Part shown: piece by piece, positions 42,788 to 51,528 of the stretch
Numbering within the stretch: the stretch's first letter is position 1
Layout: each line of letters starts with the position of its first letter
NCBI RefSeq assembly: GCF_002904295.1
Contig: NZ_PPHG01000003.1
Coordinates: 171,732-235,731, forward strand
Source: Amycolatopsis sp. CA-128772
GTDB taxonomy: Bacteria; Actinomycetota; Actinomycetes; Mycobacteriales; Pseudonocardiaceae
Length of the DNA: 64,000 nucleotides
Direction: 5' to 3'
Notes under the pieces: model-generated
Databases searched by the model: none
What the model was told of the DNA's origin: nothing
The model's input: only the letters and a program-made list of their open reading frames with translations
Translations under genes and position numbers: made by a program

Positions 42788-44953
42788 GTGAACCACCAGG
42801 ACCCGGGTCCGGTCAGGCAGGACGTCGGCGCGACCACGGTTGGCGCGGTGGTGCAGGTGGGTAGCGTGACCGGAGACGTCCACGTACACGAGCCATCTCG
42901 CGCGTTCGGTTCGGTCGTGCCACGCCAACTTCCCGCGCCGCCCGCGTTGTTCACCGGCCGCGATGCCGACTTGGCCCGTCTCGCCCGGATACTCGGTCAG
43001 GAGCGGGCCGGCACGGTGGTGATCTCGGCGGTCAGTGGTGCCGGTGGCATCGGCAAGAGCTGGTTGGCTCTTCACTGGGCACACCGGCACGTGAACCGGT
43101 TCCCGGACGGGCAGTTGCACGTGGATCTGCGCGGCTTCAGTCCCGACAGCAAACCGATGGCGACTTCGGTGGCCCTGCACGGTTTCCTGTGCGCACTCGG
43201 CGTCCAGCCCGCAGCGATCCCGGTCGACGAACACGCCCAGGCGGCGTTGTTCCGAAGTGTGACGTCCGGCAAGAAGATGTTGATCGTGCTGGACAACGCC
43301 GCCGGCACCGAACAGATCACGCCGCTGCTGCCGGGCTCGTCCTCGTGTACCGTGCTGGTCACCAGCCGCCGCAGGTTGGCCGGTCTGAGCAGTGCTCACG
43401 GCGCCCACTATCTGGACCTCGATGTCCTCCCCGCCTCGGAAGCGCATGCCTTGCTCGCCAGGAGGATCGGGGCCACGCGGCTGGCACGTGAACCCGAGGC
43501 TGCCGACGAACTCGTGGCCGGCTGTGGGGGCTTCCCGCTCGCCCTCAGCGTTGTGGCAGGACGAGCAGCCGCTCAACCCCGCCTGCCGTTGAGCACGTTG
43601 GTCGCCGAGTTGCGCGAGGCGGGGCTTGATGGCCTGGACGATGGCGATGCCGCTGCGAGTGTTCCCCTTGTGCTTTCCTGGTCCTACCGCGCGCTCACTC
43701 CGCAGCAGGCCCAGGTTTTCACACTGCTGGGCAGTGCACCGGGCCCGGACATCAGCCTGGCGGCGACGTGCAGCCTCGCTGGAACACCGGCGCGTCAGCT
43801 AAGGACCGTCCTGCAGGAACTGGAGCGCGCGTCACTGCTCATCCAGCACACCCCGGGCCGCTACCGGATGCACGACCTCATCCGCGCCTGCGCACGGGAC
43901 CACGCCGACTGCGACCTCACATCCGTCGATCGGCACGCGGCGCTGTCCCGGGTGATCGATTTCTATGTGCACACCGCGCACCGTGCCCACCGGCTGCTGG
44001 AACCCCACGACCACTGCATCGCCCTGCGGCCGCCGGTTCCCGGGTGCCGCCCTCACCAGCTGACCAGCCACGCTGAGGCGTTGGAATGGTTCACCGCCGA
44101 ATACCCGTGTCTGCTTTCCGCCCAGCTCACCGCGAGGCAGCACGGTCCATGGCCTGCGGTGTGGCAGCTGGCGTGGGCGCTGACCGCCTACCACAGCCTG
44201 CGCGGGCTCCTCGGGGAAGACCTCCACGTCTGGCTCGAGGCGGAGTGCGCAGCGGACCTATGGCCTGACCCCGTTGTGGACACCCTGGTCCACCGTTACC
44301 TCGGAAACGCCTGCGTCCGGACAGGCCGCTTCGAAGAAGGACGGGATCGCCTCCTTCGCGCCCTGATCGCGGCCGAACGCACGGATGACCTGGGCAGCCA
44401 GGCCCGCATCCTTCGAATCGCCTCAGTCATGTATGAACACCAGGGAAACAACCAGTCGGCGCTGACGCACGCCACGCGAGCCCTGGAGCTTTTCCGTGCG
44501 GTCGGTGACCCCGTATGGGAAGCGGACACGCTCAACACGGTGGGCTGGTGCGCCGCACTGCTCGGCCGATACGACGAAGCGCGTCAGCACTGCCGTACCG
44601 CGTTCGCAGCACTACGCGTGCACCACCCACCCGGTGCTGCGGACGCATTGGACACCCTCGGCTACATCGCCCATCACACCGGCCAGCACACCGACGCACT
44701 CGACTACTTCCGCCGCGCTCTCGCGCTCTACCGCGATCTCGGCGACATCTACCACGTCCCCGACACCCTCGACCGCGCCGGCCGCGTCCTCGTCACCCTC
44801 GACCGAAACCCCGAAGCCCGCGCGGCATGGACAGAAGCGCTGACGCTGTACCGCGCTCAGCACCGCATCGCCGACGCACGACGAGTCCAGCAGCAGATCG
44901 ACACACCCGATCTCGAATTCATCGCTCAATCCTGGCCATGCCGCCGCCGCTAG
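42788..44953 (+). CDS. NB-ARC/TPR (bacterial NLR-like) protein with N-terminal RHIM-like motif
   Basis: A 721-residue STAND ATPase. Order: residues 1-34 short Gly/Val segment with VGAVVQVGSVTGDVHVH (VQVG at 22-25); NB-ARC with FTGRDADLARL, Walker A SGAGGIGKSW, Walker B KMLIVLDNA, VLVTSRRRLAGL and the GLPL-like GGFPLALSVVAG; a winged-helix region; then TPR repeats in the last 250 residues (for example DALDTLGYIAHHTGQHTDAL). No DNA-binding domain is present, unlike SARP-AfsR proteins. GTG 42788 has GGGAGGTGAGG upstream. The short N-terminal motif resembles bacterial amyloid signalling sequences that link NLRs to effectors. Its 3' end overlaps the convergent neighbour by 4 bases. Confidence 0.92.
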   Translation: MNHQDPGPVRQDVGATTVGAVVQVGSVTGDVHVHEPSRAFGSVVPRQLPAPPALFTGRDADLARLARILGQERAGTVVISAVSGAGGIGKSWLALHWAHRHVNRFPDGQLHVDLRGFSPDSKPMATSVALHGFLCALGVQPAAIPVDEHAQAALFRSVTSGKKMLIVLDNAAGTEQITPLLPGSSSCTVLVTSRRRLAGLSSAHGAHYLDLDVLPASEAHALLARRIGATRLAREPEAADELVAGCGGFPLALSVVAGRAAAQPRLPLSTLVAELREAGLDGLDDGDAAASVPLVLSWSYRALTPQQAQVFTLLGSAPGPDISLAATCSLAGTPARQLRTVLQELERASLLIQHTPGRYRMHDLIRACARDHADCDLTSVDRHAALSRVIDFYVHTAHRAHRLLEPHDHCIALRPPVPGCRPHQLTSHAEALEWFTAEYPCLLSAQLTARQHGPWPAVWQLAWALTAYHSLRGLLGEDLHVWLEAECAADLWPDPVVDTLVHRYLGNACVRTGRFEEGRDRLLRALIAAERTDDLGSQARILRIASVMYEHQGNNQSALTHATRALELFRAVGDPVWEADTLNTVGWCAALLGRYDEARQHCRTAFAALRVHHPPGAADALDTLGYIAHHTGQHTDALDYFRRALALYRDLGDIYHVPDTLDRAGRVLVTLDRNPEARAAWTEALTLYRAQHRIADARRVQQQIDTPDLEFIAQSWPCRRR

Positions 44954-46005
44954 CCCGGATGCACCCGGAAGGGCTCGCCGGCGCGGTTCAGGGTCATCGT
45001 GCCCGCCCGCCCCTGGTAGGTCCAGTCCAGCTCCAGCACCCATTGCACCTCGTGGGTGCTGAACGGCTTGAGAACGAACATCTCGGGGTCCAGCGGCGCC
45101 ACCGTGAAGGGGAAGGCGGGAGCCTCGGGCCGGCGGCGGGTCAGCCGGCGGATCCAGCCGTCGTCCGAGCCCGCGGCGGCGGGCACCAGGCGAGGTGGGT
45201 CCTCGTCCAGCAGGACGTCGAAGAACCTGCGGTCCATGATGGCGAGGATCATCCTGGAGGCGATGACCGGCCGCGCCGGTTCGCGGGACAACACCTTCAC
45301 TCGCAGGGCGCGCAGCACGACCGCACGTGCTCCGCGCGCCTCGACCAGAACCGAGACCGCCGTGCTCCCGCAGTAGGTGAACTCCACCGGCGGTGGCCCC
45401 GCCACGACCAGCCACCGATTGGTGAACACGCTCGTCGTGACGACGATCGGCGGCTCGTCGGCGGGCGGCTCGCCGAGACCGGTGGTCAGATGGATGTCAC
45501 CGTGGACCGTTCCCACCTGCACCACGGTGCCGCTGACCTCCGCCGCGACGTTGGTGGTCTGCCGGGGGTTGTCCACCTCGAATCCGAGCGCGGTGAGCCG
45601 AGTCGTCAGCCGCTCGTCGCCGCGGACGGCGACGAGGTGGCTGATCGCCTCGAGGAACGCGCCGTGCAGCAGATCGGTGAGCCCCTCGTGCCCGAAGTAA
45701 CTCCGGAGGAACCCGTCTTCGCGCACCACCCGTTCCACCTGGGCCGCCACCGCCCGGCGCAGGTCCGGCCCGGTCGCTCCCGGCGCGAGCGCGACCAGCG
45801 GCGGGTCGGCGAAGCACCGACGGAGATCCTGCGCCAGCTTGCCCCGCCGGTGGGGAAACGCGATCCCGACGGCCTTCACGACGGTGTGTTCCAGGCTGCG
45901 GTGCAGGAGTCGCTCGTCGGCGGCGTCACGCACGAGTTCGACCTCCGACTCCGCGAGGGCGTTACGCAGCCAGCGGGCGATGGCAACGACCATGTCTTCG
46001 ATCAC
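44950..46005 (-). CDS. unrecognised protein with internal RHIM-like motif, partner of the NB-ARC protein
   Basis: A 351-residue protein with no family I can name. Residues 1-150 are mainly helical (MIEDMVVAIARWLRNALAES, HTVVKAVGIAFPHRRGKLAQ, LTDLLHGAFLEAISHLVAVR). Residues 155-172 read AEVSGTVVQVGTVHGDIH, the same pattern as in the NB-ARC protein (VQVG at 162-165). Residues 185-351 look beta-rich (VEFTYCGSTAVSVLVEARGA, VLKPFSTHEVQWVLELDW). Convergent and overlapping by 4 bases with the NB-ARC gene. The shared motif suggests that it is the effector or adaptor that the NB-ARC protein would seed (inference). Confidence 0.75.
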   Translation of the reverse strand: MIEDMVVAIARWLRNALAESEVELVRDAADERLLHRSLEHTVVKAVGIAFPHRRGKLAQDLRRCFADPPLVALAPGATGPDLRRAVAAQVERVVREDGFLRSYFGHEGLTDLLHGAFLEAISHLVAVRGDERLTTRLTALGFEVDNPRQTTNVAAEVSGTVVQVGTVHGDIHLTTGLGEPPADEPPIVVTTSVFTNRWLVVAGPPPVEFTYCGSTAVSVLVEARGARAVVLRALRVKVLSREPARPVIASRMILAIMDRRFFDVLLDEDPPRLVPAAAGSDDGWIRRLTRRRPEAPAFPFTVAPLDPEMFVLKPFSTHEVQWVLELDWTYQGRAGTMTLNRAGEPFRVHPG

Positions 46006-46285
46006 CGCTGATGGTCGTGCGAGGCAGATCCCTTGTTACGTAATGCTGGGCGCACGCGCGGCGGAAGCGTTCGGGACCCTTGCTCGCGAACGGCTTCGAG
46101 GGCCGTGGACCCGCTGATCCCGGGGGAGATCCAGGCCCGGCCTCGCGGTCGGCGCGAATACCGTCACCCGGGTGGCGCAGTGGTTGCGCTGGAGTGCTGA
46201 ATCCGTTGTCCGGCAGTCAATCCGGCGATTCCGGGTGGTAGCCTCCGACGTCTGTGGGGGATTTCGTTCGTGGAGGGTGTCCGTG

Positions 46286-47095
46286 GTGAAACGGTGTTTC
46301 CTCGTCTTCGTGGCGGCTGTGCTGGGGATGGCCGGGCTCAGCTCGCCCGCGTCGGCCGCTGCGCCCACCGGGTGCACCACCTCCGTCCAGTGGGTGCAAC
46401 AGGGGAACAACTACTGGGACGGCCTCGGCAGCGTGCAGTGCACCAGCGGGCGCTATCTGGCCAAGGAAATCTGCATCAACAACCAGACCGGGAGCGGGTA
46501 CGTCCTCTACGGCACCCAGGTCGTGAACGCCCCGGCGACCACCACCGTGCTGTGCTACATGGGGAACTCGGCGCGGGCCGTGTACGCGGTGACCGATCCG
46601 CCCGAGGCCGGGGTCACCGGGTGTGTCGGCTGGAGCGAATGGGTCAGTCAGGGCAGCAACCTCTTCTGGGGCCGCGGTCAGGCCCAGTGCGACACCGGCC
46701 GGTACCGGGCCAAGGTCCTCTGCCGGAACGAGCAAAGCGGCGACTACTACATCCTCTTCGGCTACCAGACCGTGACCGCGCCGGCCGCCGTGTCGCTCAC
46801 CTGCAACACCGGGAACACCGCGCAGACCGTGCAGGCCGTCGCCGATCCGCCCGCCGCCGGCCTGGCCGGTTGCATGACCTGGAGCGCGTGGATCGTCCAG
46901 GGCAGCAGTCTCTACTACGGCCGCGGCAGCGCGCAGTGCGACAGCGGTCGCTTCCAGGCGCGCCTCGCCTGCCACAACGTCCAGACCGGCCAGGACTACG
47001 TGGCGTACGGGCCGGTCGTCACCGGACCCGCGACGTCGGTCGGGGAGTGCCAGTACGGCAACAGCGTCACCGCCGTGACCGCGCAAGCGGCCTGA
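46286..47095 (+). CDS. secreted cysteine-rich protein with three tandem repeats
   Basis: A 269-residue exported protein. Signal peptide: MKRCFLVFVAAVLGMAGLSS, cleavage near SASAA. The mature part is three tandem repeats of about 83 residues, each starting GC and having four cysteines at equal positions (see repeat entry). GGAGGG at 46272-46277 serves GTG 46286; GTGs at 46277 and 46283 are alternatives. No catalytic motif is visible; disulphide-stabilised adhesion or binding is likely. Family not recognised. Confidence 0.8.
   Translation: MKRCFLVFVAAVLGMAGLSSPASAAAPTGCTTSVQWVQQGNNYWDGLGSVQCTSGRYLAKEICINNQTGSGYVLYGTQVVNAPATTTVLCYMGNSARAVYAVTDPPEAGVTGCVGWSEWVSQGSNLFWGRGQAQCDTGRYRAKVLCRNEQSGDYYILFGYQTVTAPAAVSLTCNTGNTAQTVQAVADPPAAGLAGCMTWSAWIVQGSSLYYGRGSAQCDSGRFQARLACHNVQTGQDYVAYGPVVTGPATSVGECQYGNSVTAVTAQAA
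46370..47092 (+). repeat. three tandem 83-codon repeats
   Basis: Repeat 1 starts at 46370, repeat 2 at 46619, repeat 3 at 46868 (last one shortened to about 75 codons). Shared positions: GC, W..W(V/I).QG, (Y/F)(W/Y)G(R/L)G..QC, (T/S)GR(Y/F).A(K/R), C.N.Q(T/S)G, (G)..V..(A/G)PA..., GN(S/T), TDPPxAG-type linker. Repeats 2 and 3 are closer to each other than to repeat 1. Confidence 0.8.
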
Positions 47096-47097
47096 CC

Positions 47098-47457
47098 CGC
47101 GGGGAAGCGGCCGCGGCGCTGGTCCTCGACGAGGTGACCCGGCACCTGCCGTTGACGGCGTTCGTCCTGTCTCCTCCGTCACCGGCGTGTTCGGCAAGGC
47201 CGGGCAGGCCGGCTACGCGGCCGCGAACCGGGTGCTGGACGCGGTCGCGTACCGCCGCCGCGCGGCGGGGCTGCCCGCGCCGCGGGCGAGCCGGCCGGAG
47301 AACCCGGCCGAGCCGGAGCTGCGTGAGCTCCTGTGCGCGGAGGTCGCGGCCGTCCTGGGTCACCCGGACGCCGCCGTGATCGACGACGACCGCCACCGTC
47401 GTCTTCGACCGGCCGACCGTCACCGAGCTGGCGCGGCATCTCTTCTCAGGAAAATTA
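47098..47457 (+). pseudogene. modular PKS KR-ACP remnant
   Basis: Ketoreductase end: LLDEV-like ALVLDEVTRHLPLTAFVL, then in the next frame SVTGVFGKAGQAGYAAANRV and LDAVAYRRRAAGLPA, the KR catalytic Tyr/Asn region. The KR tail is deleted and an ACP follows: LRELLCAEVAAVLGHPDAAV, IDDDR, then after another deletion TVVFDRPTVTELARHLFSG. The phosphopantetheine serine motif DSL is exactly what is lost. This is the only PKS sequence in the window and is dead. Confidence 0.75.
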
Positions 47458-47566
47458 CATGTCCTGAATGAGGCCACAAGCGCCGTGGATACGGTGACAG
47501 TAGCCAGACCGGCGAGTTTGGTTCATGATCTGGACGAAATGGTCCGGCGAGGCGCTGGAGGCAATC

Positions 47567-48820
47567 GTGCAGGATCGCCACGCATCACAAGCAGATGATC
47601 CGGCCGCCGGCCGTTCGCGGTTCTCTCGCCGGATGTTCCTCGGCGCAGGCGCAGGCGTCGCTGCCGGGGCGACGTGGGGACTGGCCGGGCCGGCGTTCGC
47701 GGACACGGGCCAGGTGCGTGGAGAGACGCCGTTCGGGCCCGTTGTCGTGGCGGATCCGGGAGGGCGGGCGTCCTACGCCCGGGCCGTGCGGCTCACCGCC
47801 GGGCGGCCTCCCGGGACGTCGCGGACGCTGCTCGCGACGTTTCAAGGGGGAGGCGGTCCGGGTTTCCCGATCTACCGGAGCGACGACGATGGCCGTACCT
47901 GGGCGAAGCAAAGCAGCGTGCCCAACGCCGATGAGGCCACCGGATTGTCCCTTCAGCCGTTCCTGTACGAACTTCCCCGGGCGTTCGCGGGCTTGCCCAA
48001 GGGCGCATTGCTCTTCGCCTGCAACTGGCTGGACAGCTTCACCAGCACCAACATCCAGCTCTACGCCAGCACGGATGGCGGCCACACCTGGCAGTTCCTG
48101 AGCACGGTGGCCCGGGGCGGGCCGCCCGACACGACGAACGGCGCAACGCCGGTGTGGGAGCCTTTCCTGTTGCTGCACGACAACAGGCTGATTTGCTACT
48201 ACTCCGACCAGCGGGACCCGCACTTCGGTCAGAAGCTCGCCCACCAGACCAGCACGGACCTGCACACCTGGGGTCCCGTGGTCGACGACGCGACCGGAAC
48301 GACGTACCCCGAACGACCGGGCATGACCACCCTGGCCAGGTTGCCCAGGGGCCGGTGGATCATGACCTACGAATTCGGGGCGCCCGACGACCCGGACAAC
48401 CCCGATCAAGACAACTACACCTACCACGTGCACTACCGGATCGCGAGGGACCCGGAGTCGTTCCGGTTCTCCAGGGACATCCCGCTCCTCGACCGGAATG
48501 GCGTTGCGCCGAACGGAGCGCCCGTGGTGTCGTGGACGGACTCGGGTGGGCCGGACGGAACGATCATCGTCTCGGACAACGACAACCAGGACTTCTTCGT
48601 CAACCGCGACCTCGGCAACCCCGGGAAGTGGACGCGGCTGTCCTCGCCCATGCCGGCCGGGTACAGCCGGTTCACCCTTCCCCTCGACGGTCTCCGGAGC
48701 CCTCGCCACCGTGGCCTGGTCTTCGTCATCACGGGAGCGCAGTACGGAAAATCCGCGCCCATCGAGGCGGGCATCATCTCGGTGGACGACTGCGAGAACG
48801 CGGGGCCCCGACCGCAGTAG
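47567..48820 (+). CDS. Tat-exported sialidase/BNR-repeat-fold protein
   Basis: A 417-residue six-bladed propeller protein. Twin-arginine signal: SRFSRRMFLGAGAGVAAGAT, cleavage near AFA. Two Asp-box repeats are visible (SDDDGRTWAKQ and STDGGHTWQFL), typical of exo-alpha-sialidase-like folds; the repeated QPFLYELPR and TPVWEPFLLLHDNR strands fit. The full sialidase arginine triad was not traced, so this may be another propeller glycoside hydrolase. Start: GTG 47567 with GGAGG 5-6 bases upstream; ATG 47525 has no ribosome binding site. Confidence 0.85.
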   Translation: MQDRHASQADDPAAGRSRFSRRMFLGAGAGVAAGATWGLAGPAFADTGQVRGETPFGPVVVADPGGRASYARAVRLTAGRPPGTSRTLLATFQGGGGPGFPIYRSDDDGRTWAKQSSVPNADEATGLSLQPFLYELPRAFAGLPKGALLFACNWLDSFTSTNIQLYASTDGGHTWQFLSTVARGGPPDTTNGATPVWEPFLLLHDNRLICYYSDQRDPHFGQKLAHQTSTDLHTWGPVVDDATGTTYPERPGMTTLARLPRGRWIMTYEFGAPDDPDNPDQDNYTYHVHYRIARDPESFRFSRDIPLLDRNGVAPNGAPVVSWTDSGGPDGTIIVSDNDNQDFFVNRDLGNPGKWTRLSSPMPAGYSRFTLPLDGLRSPRHRGLVFVITGAQYGKSAPIEAGIISVDDCENAGPRPQ

Positions 48821-48829
48821 CGATTCAGC

Positions 48830-49080
48830 GGGGTAGCGCCTCCGGCAGCGTGCAGTTCGGCCGCCAGCTTGCCCATCTCGAAGATCGGCTGCTCGGTCGT
48901 GGTGAGACCGGGGCTGGTGTAGGCCGCGTAATCGATCCCGTCGATCGAGGCCACCGCGAGATCGTCGGGGACCCGCAGGCCGTGGCCGGTGGCGGCCCGC
49001 AGAAGACCGAGCGCGGCCAGGTCGCTGGTGACGAACCCACGCCGAGGGTGTGCCGCGTCGTCAGCACCTCCGCGAGCTGC
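48830..49080 (-). pseudogene. LacI-family regulator, C-terminal remnant
   Basis: The minus strand reads (over two frames) RGFVTSDLAALGLLRAATGH, then VPDDLAVASIDGIDYAAYTS, PGLTTTEQPIFEMGKLAAEL, the end of a LacI-type ligand-binding domain. No HTH or first lobe is present. It lies between the sialidase-like gene, which it may once have regulated, and the SEFIR operon. Confidence 0.6.
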
Positions 49081-49083
49081 CGG

Positions 49084-49755
49084 TCAGGTGCCGATTTCGG
49101 GCAGCGAGAAGCGTGCGAGGCCGGTGATGGCAACAAGCAGTTCCTCGACGCCGGCCAGCGTGAACTCCGTTATTTCGTAATGTGTGGTGGAATGCGCGTT
49201 GAGGAACGACGGGATCTCCTCCACCCGCCGCCCCGGCAGGACGACGGGCAGGATTCGCCGGGTGGCGCGGGGCAGGTCGCGGGTGAGGTTGTCGCGGATC
49301 ATCGCGGCCTCGAACTGCGCACCAAGCCCCAAGTGCGGCTCCTCCGTTCCCTCCGCCCGTCGTTTGTAGTCGGGCGAAGCGATCACGAGCACGAAATCCG
49401 CTTCGGCGAGCTGCTCGATCGCCCACAGCGACCAGTCCCGGCGGCCGTCGTCGGCCCACTGGTCGAGGCGGACGTCGAGTGCCGCGCGGGTGCGCAGGAA
49501 CGTCGCGAAGTCGCGGACGAGCGTGCGGTGCTGTTCGTCGTCGTGGGAATAGGTGATGAACACCCTCGGCGGCTTTCCCGGGGCCGGCGTGCTGCGTTGT
49601 TCCGTCGCCGGTTCGGTCCGCGACGCGATGCGCAAGGCGGCCGGCTCGGCGTCCCGGCGGATGTCACCGCCGCGCACGGAACCGTTGACGGTGCCGCCGA
49701 AGACCACCGGCCCGGTGTTCGTCCCGGTGTTGGTGAAAGAATTGTGCTGGGACAT
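49084..49755 (-). CDS. SEFIR (TIR-like) domain protein with N-terminal Gly/Val motif
   Basis: A 223-residue cytoplasmic protein. Residues 1-31 contain TNTGPVVFGGTVNGSVRGG; residues 32-58 are a linker; from about 60 a SEFIR domain: PRVFITYSHDDEQHRTLVRD, LDVRLDQWADDGRRDWSLWA, EADFVLVIASPDYKRRAEG, GAQFEAAMIRDNLTRDLPRA and ILPVVLPGRRVEEIPSFLN. SEFIR domains assemble like TIR domains in immune signalling, and some bacterial TIR/SEFIR domains are NADases. It is the last gene of a three-gene operon, 9 bases after the membrane protein that carries the same motif at its C-terminus. Confidence 0.9.
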   Translation of the reverse strand: MSQHNSFTNTGTNTGPVVFGGTVNGSVRGGDIRRDAEPAALRIASRTEPATEQRSTPAPGKPPRVFITYSHDDEQHRTLVRDFATFLRTRAALDVRLDQWADDGRRDWSLWAIEQLAEADFVLVIASPDYKRRAEGTEEPHLGLGAQFEAAMIRDNLTRDLPRATRRILPVVLPGRRVEEIPSFLNAHSTTHYEITEFTLAGVEELLVAITGLARFSLPEIGT

Positions 49756-49764
49756 GGGCGTTCC

Positions 49765-51528
49765 TCAGATCCGGGGCGCGAGGGTTCCGCCGGAGACGTC
49801 GCCTTCGACCACCCCGCCGAAGACCATCGGACCGGTGTTGCCGCCGTGGATGGTGACGTTGTTCGTCGTGACGGCGGCGATCCGGCGCTCGAATGACGCC
49901 GGCGAATACCCGGAATCGCTGAGCACCTTGCTGATCGCCGGCACCAGCCGGCTTTCCAGCAGCTTCGTGTACCGCTCGGCGTCGACGACCTGGAAGTAGT
50001 CGCGGGCGGCCTCGGCCGCGGCGAGTTCGCGCAATGTGCGCGCGCAGCCGTAGCGATCGGCGTTGAGCGTGTGCCCGTCGTGCGGCAGCGGCCGGATCAC
50101 CTTGAGCGCGGCCCAGAACCGGCCCGGGCCGGTCACCGGGAGCTTCAGCCACCGGAGGATGCCTTGCCCGACCGGCCGCCACCAGTCCGCGGTCATCTTG
50201 TCCCCGGCGCGGAACTCCTCCCGGATCGGCAGCAGCACGCACGGCGTCCACTCGATGTACAGCGTGCTCTCCTCGACGGCCGCGTGCAGGAAGGCCGAGA
50301 GGACGAGTTCCCGGTTCCACGTCTCGACCTGGAAGCAGAGGTAGTACCGCGCCCACTCGCGCGGGCGGTGGTAGATCCGCCCCGCCTCCTCCGTCGGCAG
50401 GTGGTGCGCGGGCGGCTGGGAAACGCCGGCCAGGTAGGGCGTCGTGACCGGTTCGTGCACGCGGTCGATCAGGCCCTCGGCCGGGCTGAACACCCTGCCC
50501 TCGACGCGCAGGTCCCGGAGGCGTTCGTCCGGCGACAGCGCGGCGTGCCGCTGCAGCTCCTCGACCGCCTTCCCGACTTCCGCGTAGAACCGCGCGGTGG
50601 TGAGCGGCTCGGCCGGCGAGCCGGTGCCGTCGAGCCGCTCCAACGGCAACGCCAGCGACCACGGCGTGACGCTGGTTCCGGCGCCGACGAACGGGTTGCG
50701 CCCCCGGTAGACGACCAGAGGTACCCGGGCGTCGGGCGACTCGGCGACGCGGCCGGCGCGGTGGCGGTCGAGGGTCCGGCGCAGCCGGGGCGGGCTGAAG
50801 AGGAGCGCGAGGCGATCGGGCGACGGGCGTCGCACCGCGCCCGGCACGCGGGCACGGCGGCCGAAGTACCGCCGGACCGTCTGCCAGACCACGACGCGGT
50901 CCGCGATCAGGATGACCAGCATCATCAGGGCCGAAGCAACGGAAACCACGGCCGGGTCCAGCCCGAACCAGCTGTGCACCAGGTCGGAGCTGACGAACGG
51001 GGTGGTCTCCGAACCGGCGCGGGAGGACCCGCTCGAGCTGCTCTGCAGCGCGGAGATCGCCTCCGCGATCGACGGGAGCAGGATGGCCCCGATGAACAGC
51101 GAGAAGACGGCCATCAGCTTGCCGGCGACGAACAACCCGGAGCCGGGCCGGCCCCACCGGACCGATCTCCAGATCGGTCTGACCGAGAGCAGAGCGGCCC
51201 ACGTCAACCATCCGCCGAGGAAGGGACTCCCCAGGCTGGTCGTCACGAACACGATGGTCAGCAGGGCCAGGGCGCCGTCGCGGAATTTGCGCCGGGTCCG
51301 CGCCGCGACGACTTCGGTGAGCACCGTGGGGGTGTCCAGGCCGGGCGTCAACGGCACCTGGCGGGTGTCTTCGACCAGCAGCTCGCGAACGGCTTCGTCG
51401 CAGTAGCGGCGGTCCAGGTGGGCTGCCGCCGCGAGGTAGCGGGTGTTGTCGTCCAGCGGCGGCAGTTCGGCTTCGGCGTGCTCGGCCGCGAAGCTCGTCC
51501 AGTCGGTCGTCGGCTCGTGGACGGTCAC
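49765..51528 (-). CDS. multi-pass membrane protein ending in the same Gly/Val motif
   Basis: A 587-residue protein of unknown family. A cytoplasmic N-terminal helical part (about 1-82) is followed by hydrophobic segments at about 85-118 (ALALLTIVFVTTSLGSPFLG), 130-158 (LFVAGKLMAVFSLFIGAILL) and 193-217 (VVSVASALMMLVILIADRVV), then a large soluble domain of 350 residues (VPLVVYRGRNPFVGAG, FSPAEGLIDRVHEPVTTPYL, REWARYYLCFQVETWNRELV, YIEWTPCVLLPIREEF). The last 30 residues read NNVTIHGGNTGPMVFGGVVE and GDVSGG, matching the start of the next gene's product. ATG 51528 overlaps the upstream stop (ATGA). I infer a membrane sensor that recruits the SEFIR protein. Confidence 0.8.
   Translation of the reverse strand: MTVHEPTTDWTSFAAEHAEAELPPLDDNTRYLAAAAHLDRRYCDEAVRELLVEDTRQVPLTPGLDTPTVLTEVVAARTRRKFRDGALALLTIVFVTTSLGSPFLGGWLTWAALLSVRPIWRSVRWGRPGSGLFVAGKLMAVFSLFIGAILLPSIAEAISALQSSSSGSSRAGSETTPFVSSDLVHSWFGLDPAVVSVASALMMLVILIADRVVVWQTVRRYFGRRARVPGAVRRPSPDRLALLFSPPRLRRTLDRHRAGRVAESPDARVPLVVYRGRNPFVGAGTSVTPWSLALPLERLDGTGSPAEPLTTARFYAEVGKAVEELQRHAALSPDERLRDLRVEGRVFSPAEGLIDRVHEPVTTPYLAGVSQPPAHHLPTEEAGRIYHRPREWARYYLCFQVETWNRELVLSAFLHAAVEESTLYIEWTPCVLLPIREEFRAGDKMTADWWRPVGQGILRWLKLPVTGPGRFWAALKVIRPLPHDGHTLNADRYGCARTLRELAAAEAARDYFQVVDAERYTKLLESRLVPAISKVLSDSGYSPASFERRIAAVTTNNVTIHGGNTGPMVFGGVVEGDVSGGTLAPRI

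Noticed and set aside
42788..44953. SARP/AfsR-type pathway activator
   Set aside because: It has NB-ARC and TPR parts but no N-terminal OmpR-type DNA-binding or BTAD domain, so a role as NLR-like sensor is preferred.
46370..47092. Regular repeats considered as a CRISPR array
   Set aside because: The repeats are 83-codon protein repeats in frame with a signal peptide and diverge as coding sequence; no short identical repeats or cas genes.
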